Below the pieces are notes generated by a model, which saw nothing but the letters and a program-made list of their open reading frames with translations, was not told the origin of the DNA and ran no database searches. A program made the translations under genes and the position numbers. From Deltaproteobacteria bacterium (GTDB taxonomy: Bacteria; Desulfobacterota; Binatia; UBA9968): 35,047 bases of DNA. Shown here piece by piece: positions 24,564-33,917 of the stretch. Where the stretch lies: positions 1-35,047 of the forward strand of contig VBKE01000309.1 of the NCBI GenBank assembly GCA_005879605.1. The letters run 5' to 3'. How positions within the stretch are numbered: position 1 is the first letter of the stretch; every line of letters starts with the position of its first letter.

Positions 24564-25196
24564 ATGAATTATTCGGCCACAATACCAGCCTATTCGGTAC
24601 TTAACACCAAGGTCCTGATTCTCAACCGTTCCTATCTACCGATCCACATTACGTCGGTCCGCCGTGCTTTTGTCTTGCTATATCAAGGAATTGCGAAGGC
24701 CGTGAATGAGCAGTATCAGACCTTTGATTTCGAAAGTTGGAGCGACCTATCCGTATCAGTCCATGACGAATCGATTGGCTTGGTTAACCATGTGATCCGG
24801 GTTCCGCGTGTTATTCTGTTGGTGGGCTACGACCGGGTACCCAAACGACAAGTTCGCTTTAGCCGATATAACATTTACGCGAGAGACAAATGCACGTGCC
24901 AGTACTGTGGCCGAAGATTGCCGAGACAGGAACTGAATCTCGATCACGTCATTCCCCGTTCTCAAGGCGGCACCTCGACTTGGGAAAACGTCGTCTGTTC
25001 TTGTCATCAATGTAATCGCCGCAAGGGAGGCCGGACGCCACAGCAGGCGACTATGGCCCTCGCGCGAAAGCCTTTCAAGCCAAAATGGACGCCATTTATG
25101 CAGGAAACGTTCAGCCTGTCCCGCTACAGGGAATGGATCCCATTCCTCAATTCCGTCGATGTCTCCTACTGGAATACCGAACTTTTGGAAAAATAG
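24564..25196 (+). CDS. HNH endonuclease family protein
   Basis: The 210-residue protein has an N-terminal region starting VLNTKVLILNRSYLPIHITS, followed by RAFVLLYQGIAKAVNEQYQ (residues 14-55). An HNH nuclease core with zinc cysteines follows: CQYCGRRLPRQELNLDHVIP, then SQGGTSTWENVV, then CHQCNRRKGGRTP (about 112-160). The LDHVIP histidine, the WENVV asparagine and the following histidine are present. This family (HNH_5-like) is widespread as a single chromosomal gene, and its cellular role is unclear. It is not near a restriction, CRISPR or phage gene here; it sits between rng and smc. Confidence 0.9.
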   Translation: MNYSATIPAYSVLNTKVLILNRSYLPIHITSVRRAFVLLYQGIAKAVNEQYQTFDFESWSDLSVSVHDESIGLVNHVIRVPRVILLVGYDRVPKRQVRFSRYNIYARDKCTCQYCGRRLPRQELNLDHVIPRSQGGTSTWENVVCSCHQCNRRKGGRTPQQATMALARKPFKPKWTPFMQETFSLSRYREWIPFLNSVDVSYWNTELLEK

Positions 25197-25268
25197 TTTT
25201 ATAATTGTCGTCTTCCCCACATCTAGTGGCAAGAGTTAGATAGTTCCCCTTTATATTGTCATTTTTGC

Positions 25269-25297
25269 TTGACACTCCTCCCCTGCTGTGAAATATT
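25269..25297 (+). promoter_or_regulatory. Putative sigma70-type promoter of smc
   Basis: TTGACA (25269-25274) is followed after 17 bases by AATATT (25292-25297), 55 bases before the smc start. Confidence 0.45.
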
Positions 25298-25352
25298 GCG
25301 TTGCAGAGATTTCACGACTTTAACATCAAATTTTACCTGAACGAATTTCGCT

Positions 25353-28300
25353 ATGCGCTTAAAAAGTCTCGAAATGATCGGGTTTAAGTCGTTTGCCCAA
25401 AAGACTTTGATTGAGCTTAACCCGGGAATCACAGCCATCGTCGGACCAAACGGATGCGGCAAGTCAAACATCGTGGATGCCCTGCGGTGGGCTATGGGGG
25501 AGCAAAGTGCGCGTCATCTCCGCGGCCATCAAATGGAGGATGTGGTATTTAGTGGCAGCGATACTTTGCCACCAACTGGAATGGCTGAGGTTTCAATAAC
25601 CTTCGACAATGAGGATGGCCGAGGACCGGCGGAATACGGCAATTTCAGCGAGATCATGGTAACCCGCCGGCTTTTTCGTTCGGGTGAATCGGACTACGCC
25701 ATCAATAAAGTTCCCTGCCGCTTGAAAGACGTGATCGAATTGTTCCTTGGAACTGGAGTCGGCAGCAAAGCCTATTCCATCGTCGAGCAAGGACGCGTCG
25801 ATGAGCTGGTCAACTCCAAGCCGGAGGAACGCCGGGCGCTTATCGAAGAGGCGGCAGGCACGAGCAAATACAAGAGTCGCAAGCTGGTCGCGGAACGGAA
25901 GCTCGAGCGAACTCAGCAAAATCTGCTCCGCGTAAGCGACATTGTGCGGGAAATTGAGCGCCAAATCCGCACGATGGAGCTGCAGGCCAAAAAGGCCGAA
26001 CGGTACCGCGCGCTGAAAGCAGAGTTGCGCGACAAAGATCTCGCTTGCGCCGCCCTACAGCGACGGGTTCTAAACGAAGAAATCATTGCGTATGAAACAC
26101 AACTCGCGGACGCGGAAAATCACTTAACCGAACATCTCGCTTCTTTGGCTGCGAAAGAAGCAGAGAGCGAAGCGGTCCGGCTCTCGCTGATGGAAGCGGA
26201 CAAAGAGATCGGCGCTCAGCAGGAAAAGGTCTACCAACACAAAGTTCAGATCCAAGCGGAAGAACAGCGAACCGATTTCTACAACAAGGACCTCTCTCAA
26301 CTCAACCACACCGAGACTGAGGCTCGCGCCGCACTGTCGCAGCTCGAGGACAAGTTAAAGACCATGGGGCAAGAAATCGAGGAGTTGAACAAAGCCAAAG
26401 AAAGCTTCGTGCAACTTTCGCTGTTCGAACAAACCTTCCTGCGCGAGAAGGAACAAGACCTCGAGAAACTCCAGGCGCAGATTCAGTCGCTCCAATCGGA
26501 ACTGGACAAAGAAAAGGAAGCGCTTATCGAGTCCGCCAACCAAATCGCGTATCTCAATAACGACGCGATGACAAAAGAAAAACGACGCGCGGAGATCGAG
26601 AAGGAATTGGCGAGGAGCCAGGAAGAGCACTCGGCAGCGGCGGACTCATTGGAGCTTTGCGAGCAGAGGCGACGCGATACCAAGAAGTCCCTGGAAGCGT
26701 CCCTCGAGCAAGCGCGGAAACGCACCATCGATGCCGCTCAAATGACCGCGTCGATCCAGAGCTTGGGTAAAGCTACAGATGACCAAGAGCGAAGGATCAA
26801 TATCCTGAAGGAGCAAATTCAAGAAAGCCGCTCGCGCTTGATTTCACTCGAGGATCTGCAAAGAAACTACGAGGGATGCCAGGAAGGCGTCCGTGCGATC
26901 ATGCTGAAACGGCAGCAGGAACCATCTCCCAACGGGATTTATGGGTTGGTGGCGGAAGTTATCGAAGCCCCTGAGTCCTATGAAAAAGCGCTGACCGCCG
27001 TCTTGGGAGACCGCCTGCAATATGTGATCGTGAAAGGCCACGAAGAAGGATTGGAAGCGATCGAGTACCTCAAACGGGAGGCGTCCGGTCGGGGGAGCTT
27101 CATCCCGCTCCAATTGTCGCGCAGGCAACACCAACCGCTCCCCGTGGGTGAAGCGGAAGTGATCGCGCCTCTGCTGGAAATGATCAGCGTCAAAGACGGC
27201 TACCGCGACGTCGCTGAGTATCTGCTGTCCGATGTTGTGGTTGTCAGAGATCTGAAGGCCGGAATAGCCTTGTGGAACCGAAATGGGTTTTATAGCACGA
27301 TGGTCACACCCGATGGAGAAGTAATCGATCCGATGGGCATTGTCACTGGCGGGAGCGGGGCTTCGCTGGAAGGAAGCTTTCTTAGCCAGCGGCGGCGCAT
27401 CAGGGAGCTACGGTCTATTCTCGGCGAGCTTGACCTTCAACTTCAGGTCGAAAGAGTGGAAGTCGCCAAGCTCAAGAGAGAGCTGGAGGAGGCGGAAACC
27501 AAGAAATCTCTCTTCGCTGCCGAAATCCATCGGCTCGAAGTGGAACGCGTGGGCCTTGAGCATGCAAAACTGTCCGCTGATCAGGAACTCGCCCGTCTAA
27601 CGCAAACCGTGCAAGCCTTGATTCAAGAACAGAGCGATCTTACCACGGCTCTCCACCTGCTCAATGAAGAGATCCGCCAATGTCACGCCAACGTTGAAGC
27701 GCGTTCACAGGAGAAAAACCAGCGAGAGCGATTCCTCACCGAGAAACAAACGGAGTTGATCGAACTCAGGGAGGCTGAAGAAGCTGTCGAAACCGCGGTC
27801 ACGCAGTCGCGGATTCGTAACGCGGCTTTGGGTGAAAAGCGAGAGAACACGAACCTGAATCTCGAGAATCGGCTAAGACTGCAGGAGGAGACTGCAGGAC
27901 AGGTCATTTCCCGGCAAGCACAGATCGCCGATATCCAACTCGCCAGAGCTGAGCTGGAAACTTCGCTCGTCGAAGCACAGCGGACTCTCGAGCTCGGACG
28001 AACCGATTTGCAAGAACTGGAAAATCGCTTGCACGCGGATCGGCAAAGATACAAAGACATCTCCATGAGGCTTGCGGAAATCGAGGAGTCGATCAAAGAG
28101 CTCCGTCCTCTCGGGCAGGCCTGTCAGGAGGAAAAATCCCGGCTACAGCTCGCGCTAGCGGAAAAACGGCTTAACCTTCAACATCTGGCCAATAATATTC
28201 GAGAAAAGTATGATGTCGAATGCGCTGAGCTGAACGTCGAATCTTCCGAGAACAGCCTATCGAGGGAGCAGTTGCTCGCCGATATCGACGAGCTGCGCGG

Positions 28301-28907
28301 CCGGTTGGAGCGTATGGGCGAAGTCAACCTGGCGGCCATAGGCGAGTACGAAGAGCTCACGACTCGGTTTCAGTTCATCAACCAACAAAAGCAGGATTTG
28401 GAGAAATCCATCGCCGATCTGCAACAGACCATCACAAAATTGAACCGCGTCTGCCGGCTCCGTTTCAAAGAGAGCTTCGAAGAAATCAACGAAAAATTTC
28501 AGTCCATCTTTCCCCGACTCTTCAGGGGTGGCAAGGCTAAGCTGGTGTTGACCGATGAAACTGATTATCTGGAAACGGGTGTCGAGATCGTCGTTCAGCC
28601 GCCCGGAAAAAAGCTTCAGTCCATCACGCTGCTATCCGGCGGCGAGAAGGCGCTCACGGCCGTTAGTCTCCTCTTCGCCATCTTCTTGACGAAGCCCAGT
28701 CCATTTTGCTTCCTCGATGAGGTGGACGCCCCGTTGGATGACGCGAATATCGATCGGTTCAACGAGATGATCAATGAAATGAGCCGACTTTCCCAATTCG
28801 TCCTCGTCACTCACAACAAGAAGACGATGCAAGCCGCCGAAGTCCTCTACGGCATCACGATGGCGGAGCCGGGGATTTCGAAAGTCGTCTCCGTGCGGAT
28901 GAGTTAG
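25353..28907 (+). CDS. smc: Chromosome partition protein SMC
   Basis: A full-length 1184-residue SMC ATPase. It starts MRLKSLEMIGFKSFAQKTLI, with Walker A GPNGCGKSNIVDALRW at residues 31-46. A coiled coil extends to about 510. The hinge follows (about 520-680, GIYGLVAEVIEAPESYEKAL, then the TPDGEVIDPMGIVTGG segment), and a second coiled coil runs to about 1000. The C-terminal head holds the signature LSGGEKALTAVSLLFA (about 1093) and Walker B FCFLDEVDAPLDDANIDRF (about 1118). It acts as a dimer, with ScpA/ScpB where present, in chromosome folding and segregation. No scpA or scpB is in the window. A consensus TTGACA lies upstream; ftsY follows after 67 bases. Confidence 0.98.
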   Translation: MRLKSLEMIGFKSFAQKTLIELNPGITAIVGPNGCGKSNIVDALRWAMGEQSARHLRGHQMEDVVFSGSDTLPPTGMAEVSITFDNEDGRGPAEYGNFSEIMVTRRLFRSGESDYAINKVPCRLKDVIELFLGTGVGSKAYSIVEQGRVDELVNSKPEERRALIEEAAGTSKYKSRKLVAERKLERTQQNLLRVSDIVREIERQIRTMELQAKKAERYRALKAELRDKDLACAALQRRVLNEEIIAYETQLADAENHLTEHLASLAAKEAESEAVRLSLMEADKEIGAQQEKVYQHKVQIQAEEQRTDFYNKDLSQLNHTETEARAALSQLEDKLKTMGQEIEELNKAKESFVQLSLFEQTFLREKEQDLEKLQAQIQSLQSELDKEKEALIESANQIAYLNNDAMTKEKRRAEIEKELARSQEEHSAAADSLELCEQRRRDTKKSLEASLEQARKRTIDAAQMTASIQSLGKATDDQERRINILKEQIQESRSRLISLEDLQRNYEGCQEGVRAIMLKRQQEPSPNGIYGLVAEVIEAPESYEKALTAVLGDRLQYVIVKGHEEGLEAIEYLKREASGRGSFIPLQLSRRQHQPLPVGEAEVIAPLLEMISVKDGYRDVAEYLLSDVVVVRDLKAGIALWNRNGFYSTMVTPDGEVIDPMGIVTGGSGASLEGSFLSQRRRIRELRSILGELDLQLQVERVEVAKLKRELEEAETKKSLFAAEIHRLEVERVGLEHAKLSADQELARLTQTVQALIQEQSDLTTALHLLNEEIRQCHANVEARSQEKNQRERFLTEKQTELIELREAEEAVETAVTQSRIRNAALGEKRENTNLNLENRLRLQEETAGQVISRQAQIADIQLARAELETSLVEAQRTLELGRTDLQELENRLHADRQRYKDISMRLAEIEESIKELRPLGQACQEEKSRLQLALAEKRLNLQHLANNIREKYDVECAELNVESSENSLSREQLLADIDELRGRLERMGEVNLAAIGEYEELTTRFQFINQQKQDLEKSIADLQQTITKLNRVCRLRFKESFEEINEKFQSIFPRLFRGGKAKLVLTDETDYLETGVEIVVQPPGKKLQSITLLSGGEKALTAVSLLFAIFLTKPSPFCFLDEVDAPLDDANIDRFNEMINEMSRLSQFVLVTHNKKTMQAAEVLYGITMAEPGISKVVSVRMS

Positions 28908-28974
28908 CGCTTCTCGCTTCCAGGTTCGTCTTCGAACCATCGCTCCCAACCCAAAAATTTGACAGAATAGCCCA

Positions 28975-29901
28975 ATGGAAGGCAGTTCTTTTTTTCAACG
29001 GCTGAAAAGCGGGCTTACGAAAAGCCGAGAAAGCTGGGCGCAAAAAATTGGCGACATGTTCCAGAATCGGCGTTGGGACGAGGCATCCTTGGAAGCGATG
29101 GAGGAGAACTTGATTGCGGCAGATGTGGGCGTAAAGGCAACACAAAAGCTGATGAACTTGCTCCGCAACCAATCGCCGGGCGGTGCTGAAGACCCGACCC
29201 AAGAGATGTCGTCGCGATTGCAACAGGCAATAGTTCAGATGCTCGATCCAGCCGCAACAGCACCTAGGAAAGCTTCGCTTTCGGCTCGGCCTTGGGTGAT
29301 CGTTTTCTTGGGTGTGAATGGCGTTGGGAAAACGACAACCGTCGGGAAAATCGCCGCTCAATACCGTTCAGCGGGCAAAAAAGTACTCATGGTCGCGGCT
29401 GATACCTTTCGCGCTGCCGCCATCGAACAACTCGAAGCCTGGGGCAAACAAGTCGGGGTTGATGTCGTCAAACAGCGTGCCGGCGCCGACCCATCCGCCG
29501 TCGTGTATGACGGCCTCCAAGCGGCTAGGGGGCGCGGGGTTGACGTACTGCTGATTGACACGGCGGGCCGTCTTCATACCAAGCTCCACCTGATCGAGGA
29601 GTTGAAAAAAATCCGCCGCGTCATCAGCCGGGAGCAACCTGACGCTCCCCACGAGATTCTCCTAGTTTTGGATGCCACCACCGGACAAAATGGCCTCCAG
29701 CAAGCCCGCGTATTCAAGCAGGCAACGGACATCACTGGGATTGTACTAACAAAGTTGGACGGCACGGCTAAAGGCGGGGTCGTCATCGGCATCCAGGAAG
29801 AGCTTGGCGTGCCGGTACGATACATCGGTGTAGGTGAAGATGTGGAAGATCTACAACAGTTTGATCCGATTCAGTTTGTCCAAGCCCTCTTTGAAAAATA
29901 G
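28975..29901 (+). CDS. ftsY: Signal recognition particle receptor FtsY
   Basis: A 308-residue SRP GTPase. It has an N domain (about 1-95, FFQRLKSGLTKSRESWAQKI), G1 GVNGVGKTTTVGKIAAQY (113-130), VAADTFRAAAIEQLEAWGKQ, G3 IDTAGRLHTK (about 193), G4 TKLDGTAKGG (about 258), and GVGEDVEDLQQFDPIQFVQA at the end. It lacks the long acidic A domain of E. coli FtsY, as in many bacteria. It docks ribosome-nascent chain complexes with SRP at the membrane. It follows smc on the same strand, a common arrangement. No Shine-Dalgarno is obvious. Confidence 0.97.
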   Translation: MEGSSFFQRLKSGLTKSRESWAQKIGDMFQNRRWDEASLEAMEENLIAADVGVKATQKLMNLLRNQSPGGAEDPTQEMSSRLQQAIVQMLDPAATAPRKASLSARPWVIVFLGVNGVGKTTTVGKIAAQYRSAGKKVLMVAADTFRAAAIEQLEAWGKQVGVDVVKQRAGADPSAVVYDGLQAARGRGVDVLLIDTAGRLHTKLHLIEELKKIRRVISREQPDAPHEILLVLDATTGQNGLQQARVFKQATDITGIVLTKLDGTAKGGVVIGIQEELGVPVRYIGVGEDVEDLQQFDPIQFVQALFEK

Positions 29902-29934
29902 CCCCTACTTTAAGGGCGCCGCAGATTCTTTGTG

Positions 29935-29963
29935 TTGACTTGGATGTATCCTGGCATTAAGCT
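29935..29963 (+). promoter_or_regulatory. Possible promoter of the A-type iron-sulfur carrier gene
   Basis: TTGACT (29935-29940) lies 17 bases before TAAGCT (29958-29963), about 42 bases upstream of the start at 30005. The -10 match is weak. Confidence 0.3.
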
Positions 29964-30004
29964 AGTAATGGTCCCGAAGAAAAAGAGAAATAACTGCTAC
30001 AAAC

Positions 30005-30361
30005 ATGGATTATCCGCAAGAGAAGAGCGCTGCACTGGATCTAATAGTGACCGAAAAGGCCGTCCAACAGGTCAAGAGTTTATTGGCTCGCGATAAACTT
30101 GAAGGGCACGGGTTGCGGGTCTTGGTAACCGATGGGGGCTGCTCGGGGTTTTCCTACAAGCTCAACTTCGAAAAGGAACGGAAACCGGACGATACCGTTT
30201 TGGAGTGGGACGGCCTCAAAGTTTTCGTGGACGCATCAAGTGCTCCCTATCTCAAAGGGACGGTGATTGACTTCGTCTCCGGCATCTACGGCGGCGGTTT
30301 CAAATTCAGCAACCCTAACGCCACCGGCACGTGTGGTTGCGGCACTTCGTTCTCTGCCTAA
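30005..30361 (+). CDS. A-type iron-sulfur carrier protein (HesB/IscA/ErpA family)
   Basis: A 118-residue protein with LIVTEKAVQQVKSLLARD and the three conserved cysteines of the family: C46 in VTDGGCSGFSYKL, and C110 and C112 in GTCGCGTSF. It carries or transfers an Fe-S cluster to target apoproteins. No other isc or suf gene is adjacent, so it is a stand-alone carrier here, as ErpA often is. A weak promoter candidate lies upstream. Confidence 0.95.
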   Translation: MDYPQEKSAALDLIVTEKAVQQVKSLLARDKLEGHGLRVLVTDGGCSGFSYKLNFEKERKPDDTVLEWDGLKVFVDASSAPYLKGTVIDFVSGIYGGGFKFSNPNATGTCGCGTSFSA

Positions 30362-30488
30362 TTTTGATGCGACAACCGCTTCAGCACTCAATATGCGAGT
30401 GCGTGAATTGGCTTGGCTTCATCTATCACCCCTTTGACAGCCTCCTTTTATCTTGCTAACGAAACAGTGATTCTTCGAGGCCATTTCC

Positions 30489-31526
30489 TTGAGAGCGGTT
30501 CGCATTCACGCGCACGGTGGCACCGACCGGTTACGATATGAAGATGCACCGGAGCTTAAACTTACTTCTCCGACGGAAGCGATTGTTAAGCTCAAAGCGG
30601 CGTCTTTGAATCATATCGATATCTGCATCCGGCGCGGTCTCACCGGAAGGGAAGTGCCTTTGCCGCACATCCTGGGAGGAGATGGCGCCGGCGTCGTCGC
30701 CGAAACCGGAGCAGAGGCGAGAAACGTCAAAACCAGGGATCGGGTTTGTCTCTACCCCCTTAGCGGCTGCGCTCGATGTGAATTCTGTATCACCGATCGC
30801 GAGTTTCTGTGCCGTGAATTGCGCGTCTTGGGGGCAAGAGAGGACGGCACCTACGCCGAGTACGTGCGAGTGCCGGCACGGAACTGTTTTCCGATTCCCC
30901 GGCATCTCTCTTTCGAAGAAGCGGCGGCGTTTCCTTTCGTGTACGTTACTGTTTGGAGAATGCTGGTAACCAACGCGGGCCTCAAACCCGGCGAGTATGT
31001 GCTGATTCTCGGCATCGGCGGCGGAGTAGCTTCGGCGGCATTGCAAGTCGCCGCCCATATGGGTGCCCAGGTTATCGTCACTTCCAGCAGCGATGAAAAG
31101 CTCGCGAGGGCCAAGCAACTTGGCGCTCAATTCGGCATCAATTACAAAACAGCGGACTTCCCGAAAGAAGTGCGAGGGTTGACCGGCAAGCGTGGCGTTG
31201 ATGTTGTGGTAGATTGCGTGGGTGGCGAGAGTTGGATGAAAAGTCTCGCGTGCCTTGCCAGGGGGGGGCGGTTAGTCACCTGTGGTGCAACTGCTGGAGC
31301 CAATCCACGGACCGATGTCAGGCGGATTTTTTGGAATCACCTAAAGATATTTGGCTCGATCTTGGGGACTCGTGAGGACTTCGGGCAAGTACTAAACTTC
31401 CTCGAGTTCACGCGAACGAAACCGATTATCGATCGAGTTTTTTCTCTGGGAGAAGCGGCCGCAGCCCAAATGCGGATGGAGGAGGGCAAACAATTCGGCA
31501 AGATCGTGTTACGCGTGGAAGACTAA
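30489..31526 (+). CDS. Medium-chain dehydrogenase/reductase (zinc-type alcohol dehydrogenase/quinone reductase family)
   Basis: A 345-residue MDR protein. The structural zinc lobe is intact: C94, C97, C100 and C108 (GCARCEFCITDREFLC). The NAD(P)-binding fold contains ILGIGGGVASAALQVAAHMG, then SSDEKLARAKQLGAQFGINY. The catalytic zinc site is not intact: NHIDICIRR has Asn where Cys is usual, and GGDGAGVV replaces GHExxG. It may be a zinc-independent reductase or a different redox enzyme. The start is a TTG at 30489 preceded by GAGG, giving MRAVRIHAHGGTDRL, the typical N terminus. Confidence 0.88.
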   Translation: MRAVRIHAHGGTDRLRYEDAPELKLTSPTEAIVKLKAASLNHIDICIRRGLTGREVPLPHILGGDGAGVVAETGAEARNVKTRDRVCLYPLSGCARCEFCITDREFLCRELRVLGAREDGTYAEYVRVPARNCFPIPRHLSFEEAAAFPFVYVTVWRMLVTNAGLKPGEYVLILGIGGGVASAALQVAAHMGAQVIVTSSSDEKLARAKQLGAQFGINYKTADFPKEVRGLTGKRGVDVVVDCVGGESWMKSLACLARGGRLVTCGATAGANPRTDVRRIFWNHLKIFGSILGTREDFGQVLNFLEFTRTKPIIDRVFSLGEAAAAQMRMEEGKQFGKIVLRVED

Positions 31527-31602
31527 CAATTTTCCATGCGTGGCGTCCTACGGTTGACGACTCATCAGCAAGTCGCGCCGTCTGCTAACTTATTGAGCGA
31601 GC

Positions 31603-32172
31603 ATGCGCGTTATTGGAGGACAGGCACGAGGGCGGCGCCTCAAAGTGCCCAAAGGAAATGGCGTTCGCCCCACGGCCGCAAGGGTCAAAGAAGCGCTTTT
31701 TAACATTCTCCCGCACGACCTCTCCGGGATCAAAGTGCTGGATCTCTTTGCGGGTACCGGCAATTTAACGATCGAGGCCCTGAGTCGTGGCGCAGCAGAA
31801 GCGATTTTGGTCGACTCATCAACCGAATCGGGCGAGGCCATTCGGGAAAATTTACAGCGGCTCAATCTCGTCGATCGAACCAGAGTATGGATCACGCCGG
31901 TAACGCGCGCTGCGCGGCTGCTGGCGAGGCGAGGCGAAACCTTTGATATGATTTTTCTCGACCCGCCGTATGGACAAAAGCTCGTGGAAGCGACATTAAA
32001 AATTATCGCGGCGGGAGCGCTCTTGCGTGAGTCGGGCGTGTTGATCGCCGAGCACGGCATTCGAGATCCCGTGGGAGAACGTTACGGCTCTCTAATCTTG
32101 CGTGATCAACGACGCTATGGCGACACCGTGCTCTCTTTTTTCCAATTGAAAGAGCGAGACAACCCAATTTAG
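31603..32172 (+). CDS. rsmD: 16S rRNA (guanine(966)-N(2))-methyltransferase RsmD
   Basis: The 189-residue protein begins MRVIGGQARGRRLKVPKGNG, followed by VRPTAARVKEALFNIL. The SAM loop VLDLFAGTGNLTIEALSRGA and the catalytic motif DPPY (residues 120-123, FLDPPYGQKL) are typical of N2-guanine methyltransferases. It methylates 16S rRNA during 30S assembly. coaD follows 16 bases downstream, the classical rsmD-coaD pair. Confidence 0.96.
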   Translation: MRVIGGQARGRRLKVPKGNGVRPTAARVKEALFNILPHDLSGIKVLDLFAGTGNLTIEALSRGAAEAILVDSSTESGEAIRENLQRLNLVDRTRVWITPVTRAARLLARRGETFDMIFLDPPYGQKLVEATLKIIAAGALLRESGVLIAEHGIRDPVGERYGSLILRDQRRYGDTVLSFFQLKERDNPI

Positions 32173-32188
32173 CGAGGACCTACCGGCC

Positions 32189-32683
32189 ATGGCACATAAC
32201 AACATAGCGATCTATCCCGGCTCGTTTGATCCGATTACGAACGGACACGTGGATCTCGTGAAGCGCACGTTGCGGGTTTTCAATCGCGTCATGGTTGTCA
32301 TCGCCACGAACCCAGGTAAAGATGGTTGTCTGTTCACTCTGGAAGAGCGGCTCCAGATGGTCCGGGAGGTATTCAAGGGACTTAAAAATCGTGTCCAAGC
32401 GGACTCCTTTGAAGGCTTGTTGGTGGACTACGCGGAGCGGAAGGGAGCTACCGTCATTATCCGCGGCCTGCGGGCGGTGTCGGATTTTGAATACGAATTT
32501 CAGATGGCGATGATGAACCGTCGCCTCAAACCCAAGCTGGACACCTTTTTCATGATGACCGGCGAGTCCGAATTCTACACCAGCTCGCGGCTCGTCAAAG
32601 AAGTCGTGAGCTTGGGCGGCAATGTCTCCGGGCTCGTTCCCGCTAACGTTCTGAAGAACCTCAAACGTAAATTTAATGGCTAA
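32189..32683 (+). CDS. coaD: Phosphopantetheine adenylyltransferase
   Basis: The 164-residue enzyme starts with IAIYPGSFDPITNGHVDLVK, including the (T/N)GH nucleotidyltransferase motif. It continues with IIRGLRAVSDFEYEFQMAMM and the C-terminal FYTSSRLVKEV segment. It makes dephospho-CoA from 4'-phosphopantetheine and ATP, the penultimate step of CoA synthesis. It lies between rsmD and the aminotransferase gene on the same strand. Confidence 0.98.
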   Translation: MAHNNIAIYPGSFDPITNGHVDLVKRTLRVFNRVMVVIATNPGKDGCLFTLEERLQMVREVFKGLKNRVQADSFEGLLVDYAERKGATVIIRGLRAVSDFEYEFQMAMMNRRLKPKLDTFFMMTGESEFYTSSRLVKEVVSLGGNVSGLVPANVLKNLKRKFNG

Positions 32684-32694
32684 GGATAACGCGC

Positions 32695-33891
32695 ATGACA
32701 AAACTCGCGGAAAGAACCAAAGGGATCAAACCGTCGGTAACGCTGGCGATTGCGGCCAAAGCGGGAAAGCTTCGATCCGAAGGAATCGATGTCGTCAATT
32801 TCTCGGCCGGCGAGCCGGATTTCGACACTCCTGAACACATCAAAGCGGCCGCCGTCGAGGCGCTGCGAAAAGGGATGACCAAGTACACGGATGTCAAAGG
32901 CATCGAACCGCTGCGGGAAGCGATCACCCAAAAGTACCAACGTGAGCACGGTTTGGTTTACCGCAAAGACGATGTGTTGGTCAGCTGCGGGGCAAAGCAT
33001 TCACTGTACAATATTTTTCAGGCGGTCATCGGACCTGGAGATGAGGTTGTCATACCCGCTCCGTACTGGGTCAGTTACTCGGACATGGCGCTACTCGCCG
33101 GCGGCGTTCCAAAGCTTATTTCGACCAATGAAGCGACGGGTTTTCGCATGAAGTTAGAGCAGTTTGAAGTCGCGCTCACGCCGCGAACTCGTGTGGTTGT
33201 TCTAAACAGCCCCTGTAATCCGACCGGCGCAAGCTATCATCGGGACGAACTGCTCGCGATCGCCCGCGTCTTGGAGGAGCACGATTGCCTGATTGTCTCC
33301 GACGACATCTACGAGAAAATCATTTATGATAACTCTCAGGTCCACAATTTAGTTGCCCTGAATCCCTCCCTGCGCGAACGAACCGTCATCATCAACGGCG
33401 TTTCAAAAACTTACGCAATGACGGGCTGGCGCATCGGTTATGCGATTGGTCCGGCTGACGTGATTTCTGCCGCCGCCAAAATCCAGAGCCAGAGCACGTC
33501 GAACGCTACTTCCATTGCCCAGGCGGCGGCCTTGGAAGCCATCCGGGGATCACAGGACGAGGTGCCTATAATGGTGCGTGAGTTTCAAAAGCGCCGCGAC
33601 GTGATCGTCGACCGGTTGAACGCTGTCGAAGGGATACGCTGCCTTAAACCTCAAGGAGCGTTCTACGTTTTCCCGAATATCGCGCCACTTCTAAGCAAAA
33701 CCGGGAACGGCAAAAAACTCGGATCCCCCTGTGACGTCGCCGACTACCTTCTCGAAGAAGCCAAAGTAGCAGTCGTACCCGGCGAGGACTTCGGCTCGCA
33801 GCAGCACATTCGTTTCTCCTATGCGACTTCGCTCGAAGATATCGAGAAAGGTTGCAAGCGAATTCACGCAGCAGTGAAAAAGCTCAACTGA
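32695..33891 (+). CDS. Class I/II pyridoxal-phosphate aminotransferase (aspartate aminotransferase type)
   Basis: The 398-residue fold type I aminotransferase has VVNFSAGEPDFDTPEHIKAA near the N terminus, VLNSPCNPTGASY, IVSDDIYEKIIYDN with the PLP-ring Asp, and the PLP lysine K238 in GVSKTYAMTGWRIGYAIG. It matches the AspB/AspC Ib subgroup, which uses aspartate and sometimes prephenate or aromatic amino acids. AAGGATAACG precedes the ATG, 12 bases after coaD, so it is probably co-transcribed with rsmD-coaD. Substrate range is not certain. Confidence 0.95.
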   Translation: MTKLAERTKGIKPSVTLAIAAKAGKLRSEGIDVVNFSAGEPDFDTPEHIKAAAVEALRKGMTKYTDVKGIEPLREAITQKYQREHGLVYRKDDVLVSCGAKHSLYNIFQAVIGPGDEVVIPAPYWVSYSDMALLAGGVPKLISTNEATGFRMKLEQFEVALTPRTRVVVLNSPCNPTGASYHRDELLAIARVLEEHDCLIVSDDIYEKIIYDNSQVHNLVALNPSLRERTVIINGVSKTYAMTGWRIGYAIGPADVISAAAKIQSQSTSNATSIAQAAALEAIRGSQDEVPIMVREFQKRRDVIVDRLNAVEGIRCLKPQGAFYVFPNIAPLLSKTGNGKKLGSPCDVADYLLEEAKVAVVPGEDFGSQQHIRFSYATSLEDIEKGCKRIHAAVKKLN

Positions 33892-33898
33892 GCCCCGT

Positions 33899-33917
33899 CG
33901 ACGAAGCGTCAGTTTTT
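33899..33917 (+). terminator. Possible weak terminator
   Basis: A 4-bp GACG/CGTC stem with a 3-base loop is followed by TTTTT (33913-33917), just after the aminotransferase stop. The stem is short, so efficiency is doubtful. Confidence 0.3.

Noticed and set aside
24564..25196. HNH protein considered as part of a restriction or phage defence system
   Set aside because: No methyltransferase, helicase or phage gene is nearby and the neighbours are housekeeping genes.
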